DNA from: Proteobacteria bacterium UBA5122
Lineage (GTDB): Bacteria; Pseudomonadota; Gammaproteobacteria; Tenderiales; Tenderiaceae
Length of the DNA: 29,152 nt
Direction of reading: 5' to 3'
Assembly (NCBI GenBank): GCA_002415485.1
Contig: DHYU01000032.1
Coordinates: 1-29,152 of the forward strand
The notes under the pieces were generated by a model. The model ran no database searches, was not told where the DNA came from, and was given only the letters and a program-made list of their open reading frames with translations. Below, one piece after another: positions 1-7,913 of the stretch (its first letter is position 1; every line of letters begins with the position of its first letter). Made by a program: the position numbers and the translations under genes.

Positions 1-606
1 GGCGTGATCAAGGTCGAGATGCACTTCCTGCCTGACATCTATGTGCCATGCGACGTCTGCAAAGGCCATCGTTACAACCGCGAAACACTGGATGTGAAAT
101 ACAAAGGCAAAAACATCTACGAAGTGCTGGAGATGACCGTCGAAGACGCGCTCGACTTCTTCCAGGCCGTGCCTGCGATCAAACGCAAACTGCAGACCCT
201 GATGGACGTCGGCCTCAGCTACATCACCCTCGGCCAGAACGCGACCACCCTCTCAGGCGGCGAAGCGCAGCGCGTCAAACTCGCGCGCGAACTCTCCAAA
301 CGTGACACTGGCCGCACGCTCTACATCCTGGACGAACCGACCACCGGCCTGCACTTCCACGACATCGCACAACTGCTCGGCGTACTCAACCAACTGCGCG
401 ACCACGGCAACACCATCGTCATCATCGAACACAACCTCGATGTGATCAAAACCGCAGACTGGATTATCGATGTCGGACCGGAAGGGGGAGACAAAGGTGG
501 CACCATCATCGCCAGCGGCACACCGGAGCAGGTTGCGGAAGCCCCTGAGTCACATACGGGACGATTCTTGAAGCCCATGCTTGGCAAAAAACCTATACCA
601 GCCTAA
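1..606 (+). CDS. uvrA: UvrA, excinuclease ABC subunit A (C-terminal part)
   Basis: This is the last 201 codons of the damage-recognition ATPase of nucleotide excision repair; the gene begins before the window. Seen directly: a CxxC pair (CDVC) followed by the conserved KGHRYNRETL stretch of the C-terminal zinc module, the ABC signature LSGGEAQRVKLA (about codons 84-95), a Walker B segment ILDEPTTGLH, and the switch region IIEHNLDVI. UvrA acts in the cytoplasm with UvrB, and these motifs belong to its second nucleotide-binding domain. The open reading frame runs from base 1 without interruption and stops with TAA at 604-606. Base composition is GC-rich here and changes sharply just after the stop, where the AT-rich glycan region begins. 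Identification is near certain; only the missing N-terminal part cannot be judged. Confidence 0.97.
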   Translation, partial: GVIKVEMHFLPDIYVPCDVCKGHRYNRETLDVKYKGKNIYEVLEMTVEDALDFFQAVPAIKRKLQTLMDVGLSYITLGQNATTLSGGEAQRVKLARELSKRDTGRTLYILDEPTTGLHFHDIAQLLGVLNQLRDHGNTIVIIEHNLDVIKTADWIIDVGPEGGDKGGTIIASGTPEQVAEAPESHTGRFLKPMLGKKPIPA

Positions 607-647
607 TTCTGTAACGATTGATAGCATTTCTGGCATCAAACAACTTT

Positions 648-1658
648 ATGAAAAACAATAAACGCATTATTTTTCATCTAGGTATGCCTAGAACTGGTAC
701 AACCCATCTACAGCAAACGCTTCGCGCCAACGATCATCACCTATTAAAAGAATATGGCATCCTGTATCCATCCATCTGGAACGAACCATACCATTCATCA
801 TTCGGTGGCCCCATACCTAAGAAGCCAACCCCGTCAGGGCAAACAGTGTCGCCAGCACACGAGGCCCTCGCCAACGCTATATTAAGCGGGCGTTTAAGCA
901 TAGATGATTGTGTCAATTATATTGAAACGCTTGTTTCAAACAATGATGTTAAGACCCTATTAATTTCCACCGAGGCACTCACCAATGTCGTATGCGACAA
1001 AGCCAACCATTCCTTCATAGAGATATTGCGCCGCCTAAGCAAGCATCACAAAATATCTGCCGTCATCACATTGCGGGAGTACGCAAGCTTTGTTGAATCC
1101 ATGTACATACAGAGCATCATTACATGGAATGAGCGCGGAAATTTCGACAGCTATTTACAGCTGAGGAAAACATGGTTTGAACTATTATGCAAAGGCATCC
1201 AACAAATAAAATTATCGCCTTTTGTAGACCTCACAATACTCGCCCACAACAACATATCAATCACAAGCAAATTTGAATCAATACTCGATTGCCAACTCCC
1301 CCCTTTGAATGCCACAAACAAAACAGGAGAAAAGCCCAATCTTAAAATGCTAGCGCTCATGTACGCTCCTGAAAGATACCCAGAAATTGCCAACAAAACC
1401 TTTCAAGAGTTATACCCGCTAGTGGAGGAGGAGCCTGGCTTATTCTCTGACAGCAATAAAAACTACACTCTGTATAACGAACATCACTACAAAGAACTGT
1501 TCTTGATTGCCGCCCGTTACGCACAGATATATGACATCAAAGAATATGCCAGCCTTAACATAAATAGCTACGACTTAGAGTGCAAAGAACGCATAGATCT
1601 AGACACCTACACACTATCCACTGACGACATAATTCTAATAAAATCTGCCTTACATTAG
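648..1658 (+). CDS. Sulfotransferase-like protein (PAPS-binding P-loop family)
   Basis: The protein opens with a strand-loop motif, FHLGMPRTGTTHLQ (about residues 8-21), which matches the 5'-phosphosulfate-binding loop of PAPS-dependent sulfotransferases. A later LREYASFVESMY segment resembles the 3'-phosphate-binding Arg/Ser region. By family knowledge such enzymes move sulfate from PAPS to a sugar or other hydroxyl acceptor; the acceptor here is unknown. I chose the ATG at 648 (336 residues) over an in-frame TTG at 618 because the domain begins right after the ATG; no convincing ribosome-binding site separates the two. It follows uvrA in the same direction by 41 bases and converges on the minus-strand glycan operon, with only 9 bases between their stops. 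Like that operon it is AT-rich, so it probably belongs to the island and may sulfate the same glycan. Function is a family-level inference. Confidence 0.7.
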   Translation: MKNNKRIIFHLGMPRTGTTHLQQTLRANDHHLLKEYGILYPSIWNEPYHSSFGGPIPKKPTPSGQTVSPAHEALANAILSGRLSIDDCVNYIETLVSNNDVKTLLISTEALTNVVCDKANHSFIEILRRLSKHHKISAVITLREYASFVESMYIQSIITWNERGNFDSYLQLRKTWFELLCKGIQQIKLSPFVDLTILAHNNISITSKFESILDCQLPPLNATNKTGEKPNLKMLALMYAPERYPEIANKTFQELYPLVEEEPGLFSDSNKNYTLYNEHHYKELFLIAARYAQIYDIKEYASLNINSYDLECKERIDLDTYTLSTDDIILIKSALH

Positions 1659-1667
1659 TGTAAACGA

Positions 1668-2003
1668 CTAATCTTTCTTGCGCGTGTAGCGAGATCGAAC
1701 TTCCAAAAATTCACTACAACTATAAAATATTGTTTCTGGGTAGACATGAATTAACAAATCAGACAACAACACATGATCTTGCTGCTGCTGCGCCATCAGC
1801 ACAGCCGAAATAAATTCTTCCTCCTTTTTCTCCGCAAAACCAGGATAATTACCACAAAACTCCTCGAGCTTATTCACAAAAGCCACGAGCTGGATATTGC
1901 CCTCGCTATACACTCCTTTGCAGAATGCAGTGCTTGCAAGACGTGCAAAATAGGCTATTTCACCCCGAATGAAATCATATCTGAATGCCTCACCAAAGTT
2001 CAT
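1668..2003 (-). CDS. Small uncharacterised protein coupled to the Maf-like gene
   Basis: I do not recognise this 111-residue protein. It looks soluble and mostly helical, has no signal peptide or membrane segment, carries a Lys/Glu-rich stretch and a run of four glutamines near the middle, and ends in a basic tail. Its ATG overlaps the TGA of the upstream DUF115 gene in the arrangement ATGA, so translation is very likely coupled. That coupling, with its place as the last gene of the operon, makes it a candidate partner of the Maf-like protein, or a split-off C-terminal helical segment of it (larger Maf proteins carry extra C-terminal sequence). It ends 9 bases from the convergent sulfotransferase stop, and I see no terminator hairpin there. 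Coding status rests on the coupling and composition; function is unknown. Confidence 0.6.
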   Translation of the reverse strand: MNFGEAFRYDFIRGEIAYFARLASTAFCKGVYSEGNIQLVAFVNKLEEFCGNYPGFAEKKEEEFISAVLMAQQQQDHVLLSDLLIHVYPETIFYSCSEFLEVRSRYTRKKD

Positions 2004-3271
2004 TGAGCACCCTCTATATAAGCACCTATACGGCTACAATTTACAAACCGAACTTCAGGGTGAAGCGCAATATAAGCCTCCAAATCCATCACATAACCAA
2101 CAAAAGAGCGAATTGTAGGAACAACCCCACCGGCAACCGACTTTAAAAAAGCATTGGTATATGGCGCTTGTTCTTCTCGATGACTTACACCCAATGCATG
2201 TGTCACGCCTGTAGGGTAAGACATGTCCGCACCAACAAAATAAACCTTTTCACACCCCACCTTAACTGCCAAATCAACAGCCGGGTGAAAAACCGTGCCT
2301 GATGCAAAAATCTCACGTAGTGAATACTTATCACGAACAGCATCAAACAATTCACTATGACTAACCACAGCACATCTTTCGCCAGGCCAACGTTTAATCA
2401 CATCGTGATCTACAATAGGAAAATAAACCAACAGGCTATTTTTTAGTAACGCCAGGTCCACATCAAACATCTTAGAGACCAACTTTGCATTACCATCGAT
2501 CGTTACTACGACATGCGGAACTATGCCCTGCGACAATAACGGCTTAAGCGCCGCATCTACCGCTATTATCAAGGCCTGAGCTCGATCAATTTCTCTTAGC
2601 TCTTGAATAGAGTCATCTAAACTAGGCCCGGCCCCCACCACATAGGCGACTTTTTGATTGATTTTAGATAATACGACATCAAGTTTTGAGTCCGTCTTAA
2701 GGAAGACATCATTATTAATCAATTGTTGCTGAAATTCCTTATTGCCTATGTAGCGGGCTTTTAAGTATGGCGTTTCCAGAAACAATAGAATTTCATCTCT
2801 AATACGGCCTTGATCATCGCCTATAAACTCTAAGCAAACAGGCGAGACGACAAAAGGTTGACGCAGGCCATCCGAATTACTTGCTCGCCGTAAACTAACA
2901 CGAGGATCACTCAACCAATCTTTATGATCAAAGAACACAAGACTAGCCATAAGCACACGTTCACTAAAGAAACAGACATTTATTCTTTCTAAATGCGTAT
3001 ATGACAAAACAAAACGCGGCAGATCCCCAAGCCCAACACCGTAGACCCATACCTCCCTCATGTCTTGGTGTATACATCCCGCCTGCAACGCTGCTTCTCT
3101 AACACGATCAAAACAGCTGCCAATATGCAAACCATCAACCAACATTGTAAAGTTTGGAGTATCTGATACAAACTCCACGCCTGTTATATCTGCGGACTTT
3201 AATTGTGAAACCAGTTCAGGCCAGCGTTTATAGATGATCTCCAGATTATTCTCTAATAATCTATTATCCAT
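2000..3271 (-). CDS. Maf/DUF115 (MptE-like) family protein, putative glycan-transfer factor
   Basis: The 423-residue protein has the core of the DUF115 (6-hydroxymethylpterin pyrophosphokinase MptE-like) family: GAGPSLD at 213-219, then IIAVDAALKPLL and a VVVTIDG segment, and a C-terminal NCSRIGAYIEGA motif like the end of Maf proteins. Maf (motility-associated factor) proteins are needed for flagellin glycosylation, usually with nonulosonic acids; other DUF115 members sit in surface polysaccharide clusters. Here it sits 6 bases after the GT2 gene and shares ATGA with the small gene downstream, all in one operon with GDP-heptose genes. No pseudaminic or legionaminic acid genes and no flagellin gene are in the window, so its donor and acceptor are open. 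Family assignment is good; a role in transferring the island's sugar to a protein or glycan is inference. Confidence 0.8.
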   Translation of the reverse strand: MDNRLLENNLEIIYKRWPELVSQLKSADITGVEFVSDTPNFTMLVDGLHIGSCFDRVREAALQAGCIHQDMREVWVYGVGLGDLPRFVLSYTHLERINVCFFSERVLMASLVFFDHKDWLSDPRVSLRRASNSDGLRQPFVVSPVCLEFIGDDQGRIRDEILLFLETPYLKARYIGNKEFQQQLINNDVFLKTDSKLDVVLSKINQKVAYVVGAGPSLDDSIQELREIDRAQALIIAVDAALKPLLSQGIVPHVVVTIDGNAKLVSKMFDVDLALLKNSLLVYFPIVDHDVIKRWPGERCAVVSHSELFDAVRDKYSLREIFASGTVFHPAVDLAVKVGCEKVYFVGADMSYPTGVTHALGVSHREEQAPYTNAFLKSVAGGVVPTIRSFVGYVMDLEAYIALHPEVRFVNCSRIGAYIEGAQ

Positions 3272-3277
3272 GCCAAT

Positions 3278-4255
3278 CTACTCATATAAAAAAAACCATT
3301 TTCTTGCTACAAAAGGAAATCTGCGCAGGCAGTATAAAAGGCGATGCTTAGCACCACAAAACCCTACTGAACCCACGCCTCTTTCCAGCACATCTCTAAA
3401 ATATGAATATTCGCCTGCTCTCAATAAAAACATGGCTGCCGCCAAATATGCGTTAGCCTTCCCAAACGATATGACATGACTAGACACACCGTACTCTGCC
3501 GCCAACTCAATAGAACGCAACTGATCATTCAAAACCTGAAGCCTTCGTTCAACACTCCTTCGTGTGCGCTGCGTCGCAGAGTCTGGGTGAATACGATATT
3601 CCCCCAGCACTTGGTCAATTCGACCAATATAACCACAAGCAGCAATCTGTATATTTCGAGCCAAATCTTCAACCAACTTGACTTGCGTATAAAACCCATT
3701 CGCTGGAATACTTGATCGACGATACGCTATAGATGAAGGCAAAAAGTAGTTCCCATACCTCACCAAATGCTCGATCGATGATCTAGATGGAATTTTTGAA
3801 TGGTTGTAATAATTGCGATGAAAATAGTATTTTGTCTTACCTGAAACCGAGTCAAATGCACGCAGCTCATGAAATGCCATCACACAATCCGGCTCCCTCT
3901 CCAGGAAATCAATCAATACCTGTATCCTCCCAGGCATCATCCTGTCATCTGCATCAAGTGGTACAACATAATCGCCTCTACACTGCAGAGCAAGCCAAGC
4001 AACATTTTTAACCATGCCTAAATTATTATTATGCCTAAATATGCTTATAAGGCCTGGATAAGATGCACAAAAAGACTCTACAATCTCAAATGAACCATCC
4101 GTCGACGCATCATCAGACACAACAATTTCAAAAGAATACTGGGTCTCTTGTGAAACAACGGAGTTCAAACAGTCCTCTATATAGGGAGCTGCATTATATA
4201 GTGGGATTGCAACACTAACCTTCGGCAAGGAAGGCTTACTTGCGACCGGCTCCAT
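3278..4255 (-). CDS. Family 2 glycosyltransferase
   Basis: This is a GT-A fold glycosyltransferase of family 2, 325 residues. The N-terminus has the typical VSVAIPLYNAAPYIEDCLNS opening, then VVSDDASTDGS (nucleotide binding) and a PLDADDRM acidic DxD-type motif for metal and sugar-nucleotide binding. The C-terminal third is helical and basic, as in many O-antigen and capsule transferases. I start it at the ATG at 4255, one base after the TAG of the methyltransferase upstream. A longer frame reaching 4303 would add a hydrophobic leader that is only the methyltransferase C-terminus read in another frame, and family members begin at the IPLYN strand. It probably adds one sugar of the island's glycan at the cytoplasmic side of the membrane. 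Donor and acceptor cannot be read from the sequence. Confidence 0.9.
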   Translation of the reverse strand: MEPVASKPSLPKVSVAIPLYNAAPYIEDCLNSVVSQETQYSFEIVVSDDASTDGSFEIVESFCASYPGLISIFRHNNNLGMVKNVAWLALQCRGDYVVPLDADDRMMPGRIQVLIDFLEREPDCVMAFHELRAFDSVSGKTKYYFHRNYYNHSKIPSRSSIEHLVRYGNYFLPSSIAYRRSSIPANGFYTQVKLVEDLARNIQIAACGYIGRIDQVLGEYRIHPDSATQRTRRSVERRLQVLNDQLRSIELAAEYGVSSHVISFGKANAYLAAAMFLLRAGEYSYFRDVLERGVGSVGFCGAKHRLLYCLRRFPFVARKWFFLYE

Positions 4256-4256
4256 C

Positions 4257-5090
4257 CTATTTAACAGCAACAAACATATAATGATCGCCACCCAGATAAC
4301 CAAATTCTTCTGAGTAGAAACATGTCAGATAGGCATCACTAAAACCGATTTCTCGCACTTGATCAAGCATCTGCCACCCAAAGTGGGTATAACAGAGAAC
4401 TCCCTTTCCTGTAACAGGGTCTCCATGATACTCCGCTGGGTAATGGTGAATAATCTCACCACTATCATTAATGCTGGCGCGAACACTGTTGTCTCGATAG
4501 CCGGGACCAAAAGGTACCGTCCATAACATACGCCCTCCTGGCTTTAGTATCCGAAAGCACTCTTCAAAAGCACGATAGTAGTGATAGACATGCTCAAGCA
4601 CATCTAATGAAATTACTTTATCAAAACTCTTGTCAGAAAAACTTAGACTGGTAATATCTTCATGACGAATCCCTGCATCGCTCACGCTCCCACCTTCCAT
4701 CGCCTCGCCTAGAAACTCACTTCCTACAAGATTTTTTTGGCGCTGTGACAAATAGCGAAAAAATGGAGTCACTTGCTCGGTAATGTAAATACGTTCCAAT
4801 GAGTAGGGTTGCATTTCAATATCAAAGAAATGCGTTACAGCCCGCATTCGGTTATTCATCCGTGTTATAGGACAAACAACCGTTTCTCGCCAATTCACAC
4901 CCTCTTCACCAGCACGGATATCGAATTCTACGATTTTACAAGCAGGGTAAGAGTATCCCGGAATTGAAAACTTCTGCGCGCCAGGCACAACCAAACTATC
5001 TAGATAAGTTCGATGACGCGCATGATCCTCCGCCACTAAATGCGAATAGGCATGATACTGATCTAAACTTCTTAACCTATAAAGCTTCAT
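4257..5090 (-). CDS. SAM-dependent methyltransferase with a degenerate zinc ribbon
   Basis: The C-terminal half is a class I methyltransferase: a FDKVISLDVLEHV segment (motif II region), FRILKPGG and LWTVPFGPGY follow the Methyltransf_11 pattern. The N-terminal half resembles the zinc-ribbon domain of nucleotide-sugar and glycan methyltransferases (the NWRETVVCP and MNNRMRA segments are typical), but the two CxxC pairs have each kept only one cysteine: CKIV at 51-54 and CPIT at 73-76. Zinc binding by the usual four thiolates is therefore unlikely. It sits 6 bases after hddC and 1 base before the GT2 gene. By context it would O- or C-methylate a sugar intermediate or the finished glycan. The methyltransferase call is strong; the substrate is unknown. 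Confidence 0.85.
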   Translation of the reverse strand: MKLYRLRSLDQYHAYSHLVAEDHARHRTYLDSLVVPGAQKFSIPGYSYPACKIVEFDIRAGEEGVNWRETVVCPITRMNNRMRAVTHFFDIEMQPYSLERIYITEQVTPFFRYLSQRQKNLVGSEFLGEAMEGGSVSDAGIRHEDITSLSFSDKSFDKVISLDVLEHVYHYYRAFEECFRILKPGGRMLWTVPFGPGYRDNSVRASINDSGEIIHHYPAEYHGDPVTGKGVLCYTHFGWQMLDQVREIGFSDAYLTCFYSEEFGYLGGDHYMFVAVK

Positions 5091-5096
5091 TCGAAC

Positions 5097-5810
5097 TTAT
5101 TTCGACGATGACACATCGGACAATAGTATATGTTGCGAACGAACATAATCTTCAGGAATGCCAATATCAATAAATCGCCCGTCAACCATACTCGCATAAC
5201 AAGGATAAGTCGCAATCATGTTCGGCAGCACATCATTTTCAAGCGAAAATACGCTCATCTGAAAATCATTGAGAACTGTCTCACGTGATAAAAGATAGCA
5301 TCCCGCATTGATAACTCCCTGTTCATTCCCTGATATTTTTTCCTTGAACGCCTTAATACGACCATTCTCATCCAGCACTACCACACCATATCTGGCAGCA
5401 TTTTCGACAGAAATAACAGCCAGGACTGGGCCACCATACCGCATCACCAATCTTTCCATCGATGCACAATCAACATCAAGATAAGTGTCGCCATTCACCA
5501 CATAAACATAGTCTTCTGAGCAATAAGAGAAGGCTTTACGAACCGCCCCGCCTGTACCAAGAGGTGAAGACTCGGCTACGTAACAAATATCGACACCTCG
5601 GTAATTCGCCCCAAAATGGCGCTCAATCACATCAGCCTTATAACCAACAGACAATATAAATTTGGACACTTTCTGATCAACAAACCTGTCCAGAATATAC
5701 TCAACAAAAGGGCGCCCCCCCACTATTGCCATTGGCTTGGGCACATCGCTGACAATAGTTCTTAGGCGAGAGCCGTAGCCACCAGCAAGCACCACTACCT
5801 CTCGTCTCAT
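5097..5810 (-). CDS. hddC: HddC-like heptose-1-phosphate guanylyltransferase
   Basis: This 237-residue sugar-1-phosphate nucleotidyltransferase has the family signature LAGGYGSRLR...VPKPM at 8-27 and the metal-binding segment NGDTYLDVD at 106-114. Its short length and the wording of the signature match HddC, which joins GTP and D-glycero-alpha-D-manno-heptose 1-phosphate to give GDP-heptose. The gene lies 40 bases downstream of the matching kinase (hddA) and next to a GDP-sugar 4,6-dehydratase, which supports a GDP-activated heptose rather than ADP-heptose for the LPS core. A mannose-1-phosphate guanylyltransferase of the same fold is the main alternative, but the HddA neighbour argues against it. 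It acts in the cytoplasm. Confidence 0.85.
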   Translation of the reverse strand: MRREVVVLAGGYGSRLRTIVSDVPKPMAIVGGRPFVEYILDRFVDQKVSKFILSVGYKADVIERHFGANYRGVDICYVAESSPLGTGGAVRKAFSYCSEDYVYVVNGDTYLDVDCASMERLVMRYGGPVLAVISVENAARYGVVVLDENGRIKAFKEKISGNEQGVINAGCYLLSRETVLNDFQMSVFSLENDVLPNMIATYPCYASMVDGRFIDIGIPEDYVRSQHILLSDVSSSK

Positions 5811-5850
5811 CCGAGATCACTCACCAAAATATAATTCAAGAACATCCGTA

Positions 5851-6876
5851 CTATCTCACAATCCACGCATGAGCCCCCTTATCGGAAAAATGGCAATTAC
5901 TCACATAGCCATCAAACTGGCCTAACGCTGAAATCAATTTGGCCCTCTTTTCAGTTGGCACAAAAAACATCATGAACCCCCCGCCTCCAGCACCTGAAAC
6001 CTTGCCGGCCAGTGCACCATTCTTCATTGCTGTGTCATACACACAGTCGATATACTCATTAGAAACTGTGCGCGCAGTTCGTTTTTTATCCTCCCAACCG
6101 GTACGCATAGATTCCATCATGCCAACGAAATCGCCCCGTATCAAACTTTCCTTCATAGACAACGCTTCTGCCTTTATTCCTTGCATAGCCTTAACCACAT
6201 CCATTTTTCCGGCAATGACATTTTCGCTTTGATCTGCAATTATATTTGAAGACTCTCGAGACAACCCCGTATAAAACAGCAACATTGATGCTTCCAATTC
6301 ACACACAACCCAGTCTTTGATGCGTAGCGGGTTCACCACTGTTCGGTCCTGATAGAACTCGATGAAATTAAAACCACCAAATGCAGCCGAATATTGATCC
6401 TGACGCCCGCCTTTCAAACCACAATCAATACGTTCGACCTTATAGGCTATACTTGCAATCGCGTAATCATCTAGAGCCAGATTTAAATATTCGGCAAATG
6501 CCTTAATCATAACCACAACAAGAGTCGACGAAGAACCCAGCCCAGAGCCTATCGGCGCATCAACAAAAGTAGTCAATTCAATAGATAGTGGCTGTTGATT
6601 ATTAAAGTTATTCACAATCTCATTATAAACAGCCCGGTGCAGATTCAGGTCACCATTCAATTCAATAAAAGGTGCCAGATCGAGCCTACAGCTTTGCCCT
6701 TTATCAGTAGACCGAAAATGGACAAGCCCATCATGTGACTCCTTCAGAACTGCATATGCGTATCGATCTACTGTCGCATTAAGTACATACCCCCCATGAA
6801 TGTCGCAAAAAGGTGAAACATCGCTGCCACCGCCAGCCAACCCTAATCGCATAGGAGCACGCGCCCTGACTAACAT
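5851..6876 (-). CDS. hddA: HddA-like D-glycero-alpha-D-manno-heptose-7-phosphate kinase (GHMP family)
   Basis: This is a GHMP-superfamily kinase of 341 residues. It opens with RARAPMRLGLAGGGSDVSPF (5-23), the hallmark start of HddA-type kinases, carries the ATP-binding PIGSGLGSSS loop at 108-117, and ends with the glycine-rich KVSGAGGGGFMMF motif near residue 300. HddA phosphorylates C1 of heptose 7-phosphate, giving the 1,7-bisphosphate, the step that commits to GDP-activated heptose. The start is the ATG at 6876, two bases after the dehydratase stop. The earlier isomerase (GmhA) and the phosphatase (GmhB) are not in the window and would have to come from the LPS-core heptose genes elsewhere. 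Family call is strong; the exact sugar is inferred from the gene set. Confidence 0.88.
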   Translation of the reverse strand: MLVRARAPMRLGLAGGGSDVSPFCDIHGGYVLNATVDRYAYAVLKESHDGLVHFRSTDKGQSCRLDLAPFIELNGDLNLHRAVYNEIVNNFNNQQPLSIELTTFVDAPIGSGLGSSSTLVVVMIKAFAEYLNLALDDYAIASIAYKVERIDCGLKGGRQDQYSAAFGGFNFIEFYQDRTVVNPLRIKDWVVCELEASMLLFYTGLSRESSNIIADQSENVIAGKMDVVKAMQGIKAEALSMKESLIRGDFVGMMESMRTGWEDKKRTARTVSNEYIDCVYDTAMKNGALAGKVSGAGGGGFMMFFVPTEKRAKLISALGQFDGYVSNCHFSDKGAHAWIVR

Positions 6877-6878
6877 AT

Positions 6879-7898
6879 CTATCTCACCAAATAATGCTTA
6901 TTATCTGCCAACCTAGCACGCCAATACTCAAGCAAATCAAGCATGGTTCTCTCAAATGAGATTTGAGGCTGCCATCCGGTATGATCAAAAAACTTCCTAG
7001 TATCCGGAACCTGCAAGTCTGCATCTATTGGCCGCATGCGCGCAGGGTCTTGTTCAATTCTTATTTGTTCTTTGCAAGAAGAAAGTGAAATCAAGGTATC
7101 TAGCATTTCTCCTATTTCACAAGAAAATGCACCACCGATGTTGTAATACGCACCAGAGATAGGATTCACTGTCACCAACATATAGTAAGCCCGCACAGCA
7201 TCTCTCACGTCAGCAAACGTCCTCAATGATTTAAGATTTCCTACCTTAATCACTGGCGGAATATCCCCACGTTCAATCATAGCTATTTGCTTGGCAAATG
7301 ATGACTCAGCAAAAACATCTCCCCTACGCGGCCCGGTATGTGTAAACATGCGAGTGGTCATTATCTTCATGCCATATGCTTCGGCATAATATCTTCCAAT
7401 CAGGTCTGTCCCCACCTTCGATATCGCGTATGGCGACGCAGGATGAAAGCCACACTCTTCATCTATTGGGAGCTTATCTTTCGAAACCCGTCCAAATACT
7501 TCCGAAGATGCACATACATGTATAATCGGATTAAGCTTATGTTTACGAATTGCCTCCAAGACATTTGCAGTCCCTTGAATATTTGTTTCAAATGTATCAA
7601 GAGGAGATTCGAAACTGGTTTGCGGGTATGACTGTGCCGCCAAATGGAAAACATAGTCTGGAGAAGACTTGGCCATAACATCATGGATAGAAATATAATC
7701 TCTTAAATCACCATACAATAACGAGAAGCGTTCCCCGCTATTTATCATGGGTAACAAATGATTAATGTTATCTAGTGGACTACGCCATCTACACATGCCA
7801 TAAATCCGCCAGTCGGTATGTTCGAGAAGATAGTCAACCAAATGCGATCCAACCATTCCGGTCACACCGGTTATCAATACACTTTTCGCATCATTCAT
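6879..7898 (-). CDS. GDP-sugar 4,6-dehydratase (probably GDP-heptose), extended SDR
   Basis: This extended short-chain dehydrogenase has 339 residues. It shows the NAD(P)-binding GVTGMVG at 11-17, HLAAQS at 85-90, the catalytic Ser/Glu region SSEVFG at 131-136 and the Tyr-Lys pair YAISK at 157-161. The acidic residue after the serine (SSEVFG) is typical of sugar 4,6-dehydratases. It is closest in style to GDP-mannose 4,6-dehydratases, the group that also holds the GDP-manno-heptose dehydratases DmhA and WcbK. Beside HddA and HddC the natural substrate is GDP-D-glycero-alpha-D-manno-heptose, giving the 4-keto-6-deoxy sugar. GDP-mannose remains possible on sequence alone. The start ATG at 7898 lies 15 bases after the reductase stop. 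Confidence 0.82.
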   Translation of the reverse strand: MNDAKSVLITGVTGMVGSHLVDYLLEHTDWRIYGMCRWRSPLDNINHLLPMINSGERFSLLYGDLRDYISIHDVMAKSSPDYVFHLAAQSYPQTSFESPLDTFETNIQGTANVLEAIRKHKLNPIIHVCASSEVFGRVSKDKLPIDEECGFHPASPYAISKVGTDLIGRYYAEAYGMKIMTTRMFTHTGPRRGDVFAESSFAKQIAMIERGDIPPVIKVGNLKSLRTFADVRDAVRAYYMLVTVNPISGAYYNIGGAFSCEIGEMLDTLISLSSCKEQIRIEQDPARMRPIDADLQVPDTRKFFDHTGWQPQISFERTMLDLLEYWRARLADNKHYLVR

Positions 7899-7913
7899 GA
7901 ATACACCATCAAT

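Noticed and set aside
4256..4303. Hydrophobic leader on the GT2 protein suggesting a membrane anchor
   Set aside because: It is the overlapping 3' end of the methyltransferase gene read in another frame; the ATG at 4255 fits the family start.
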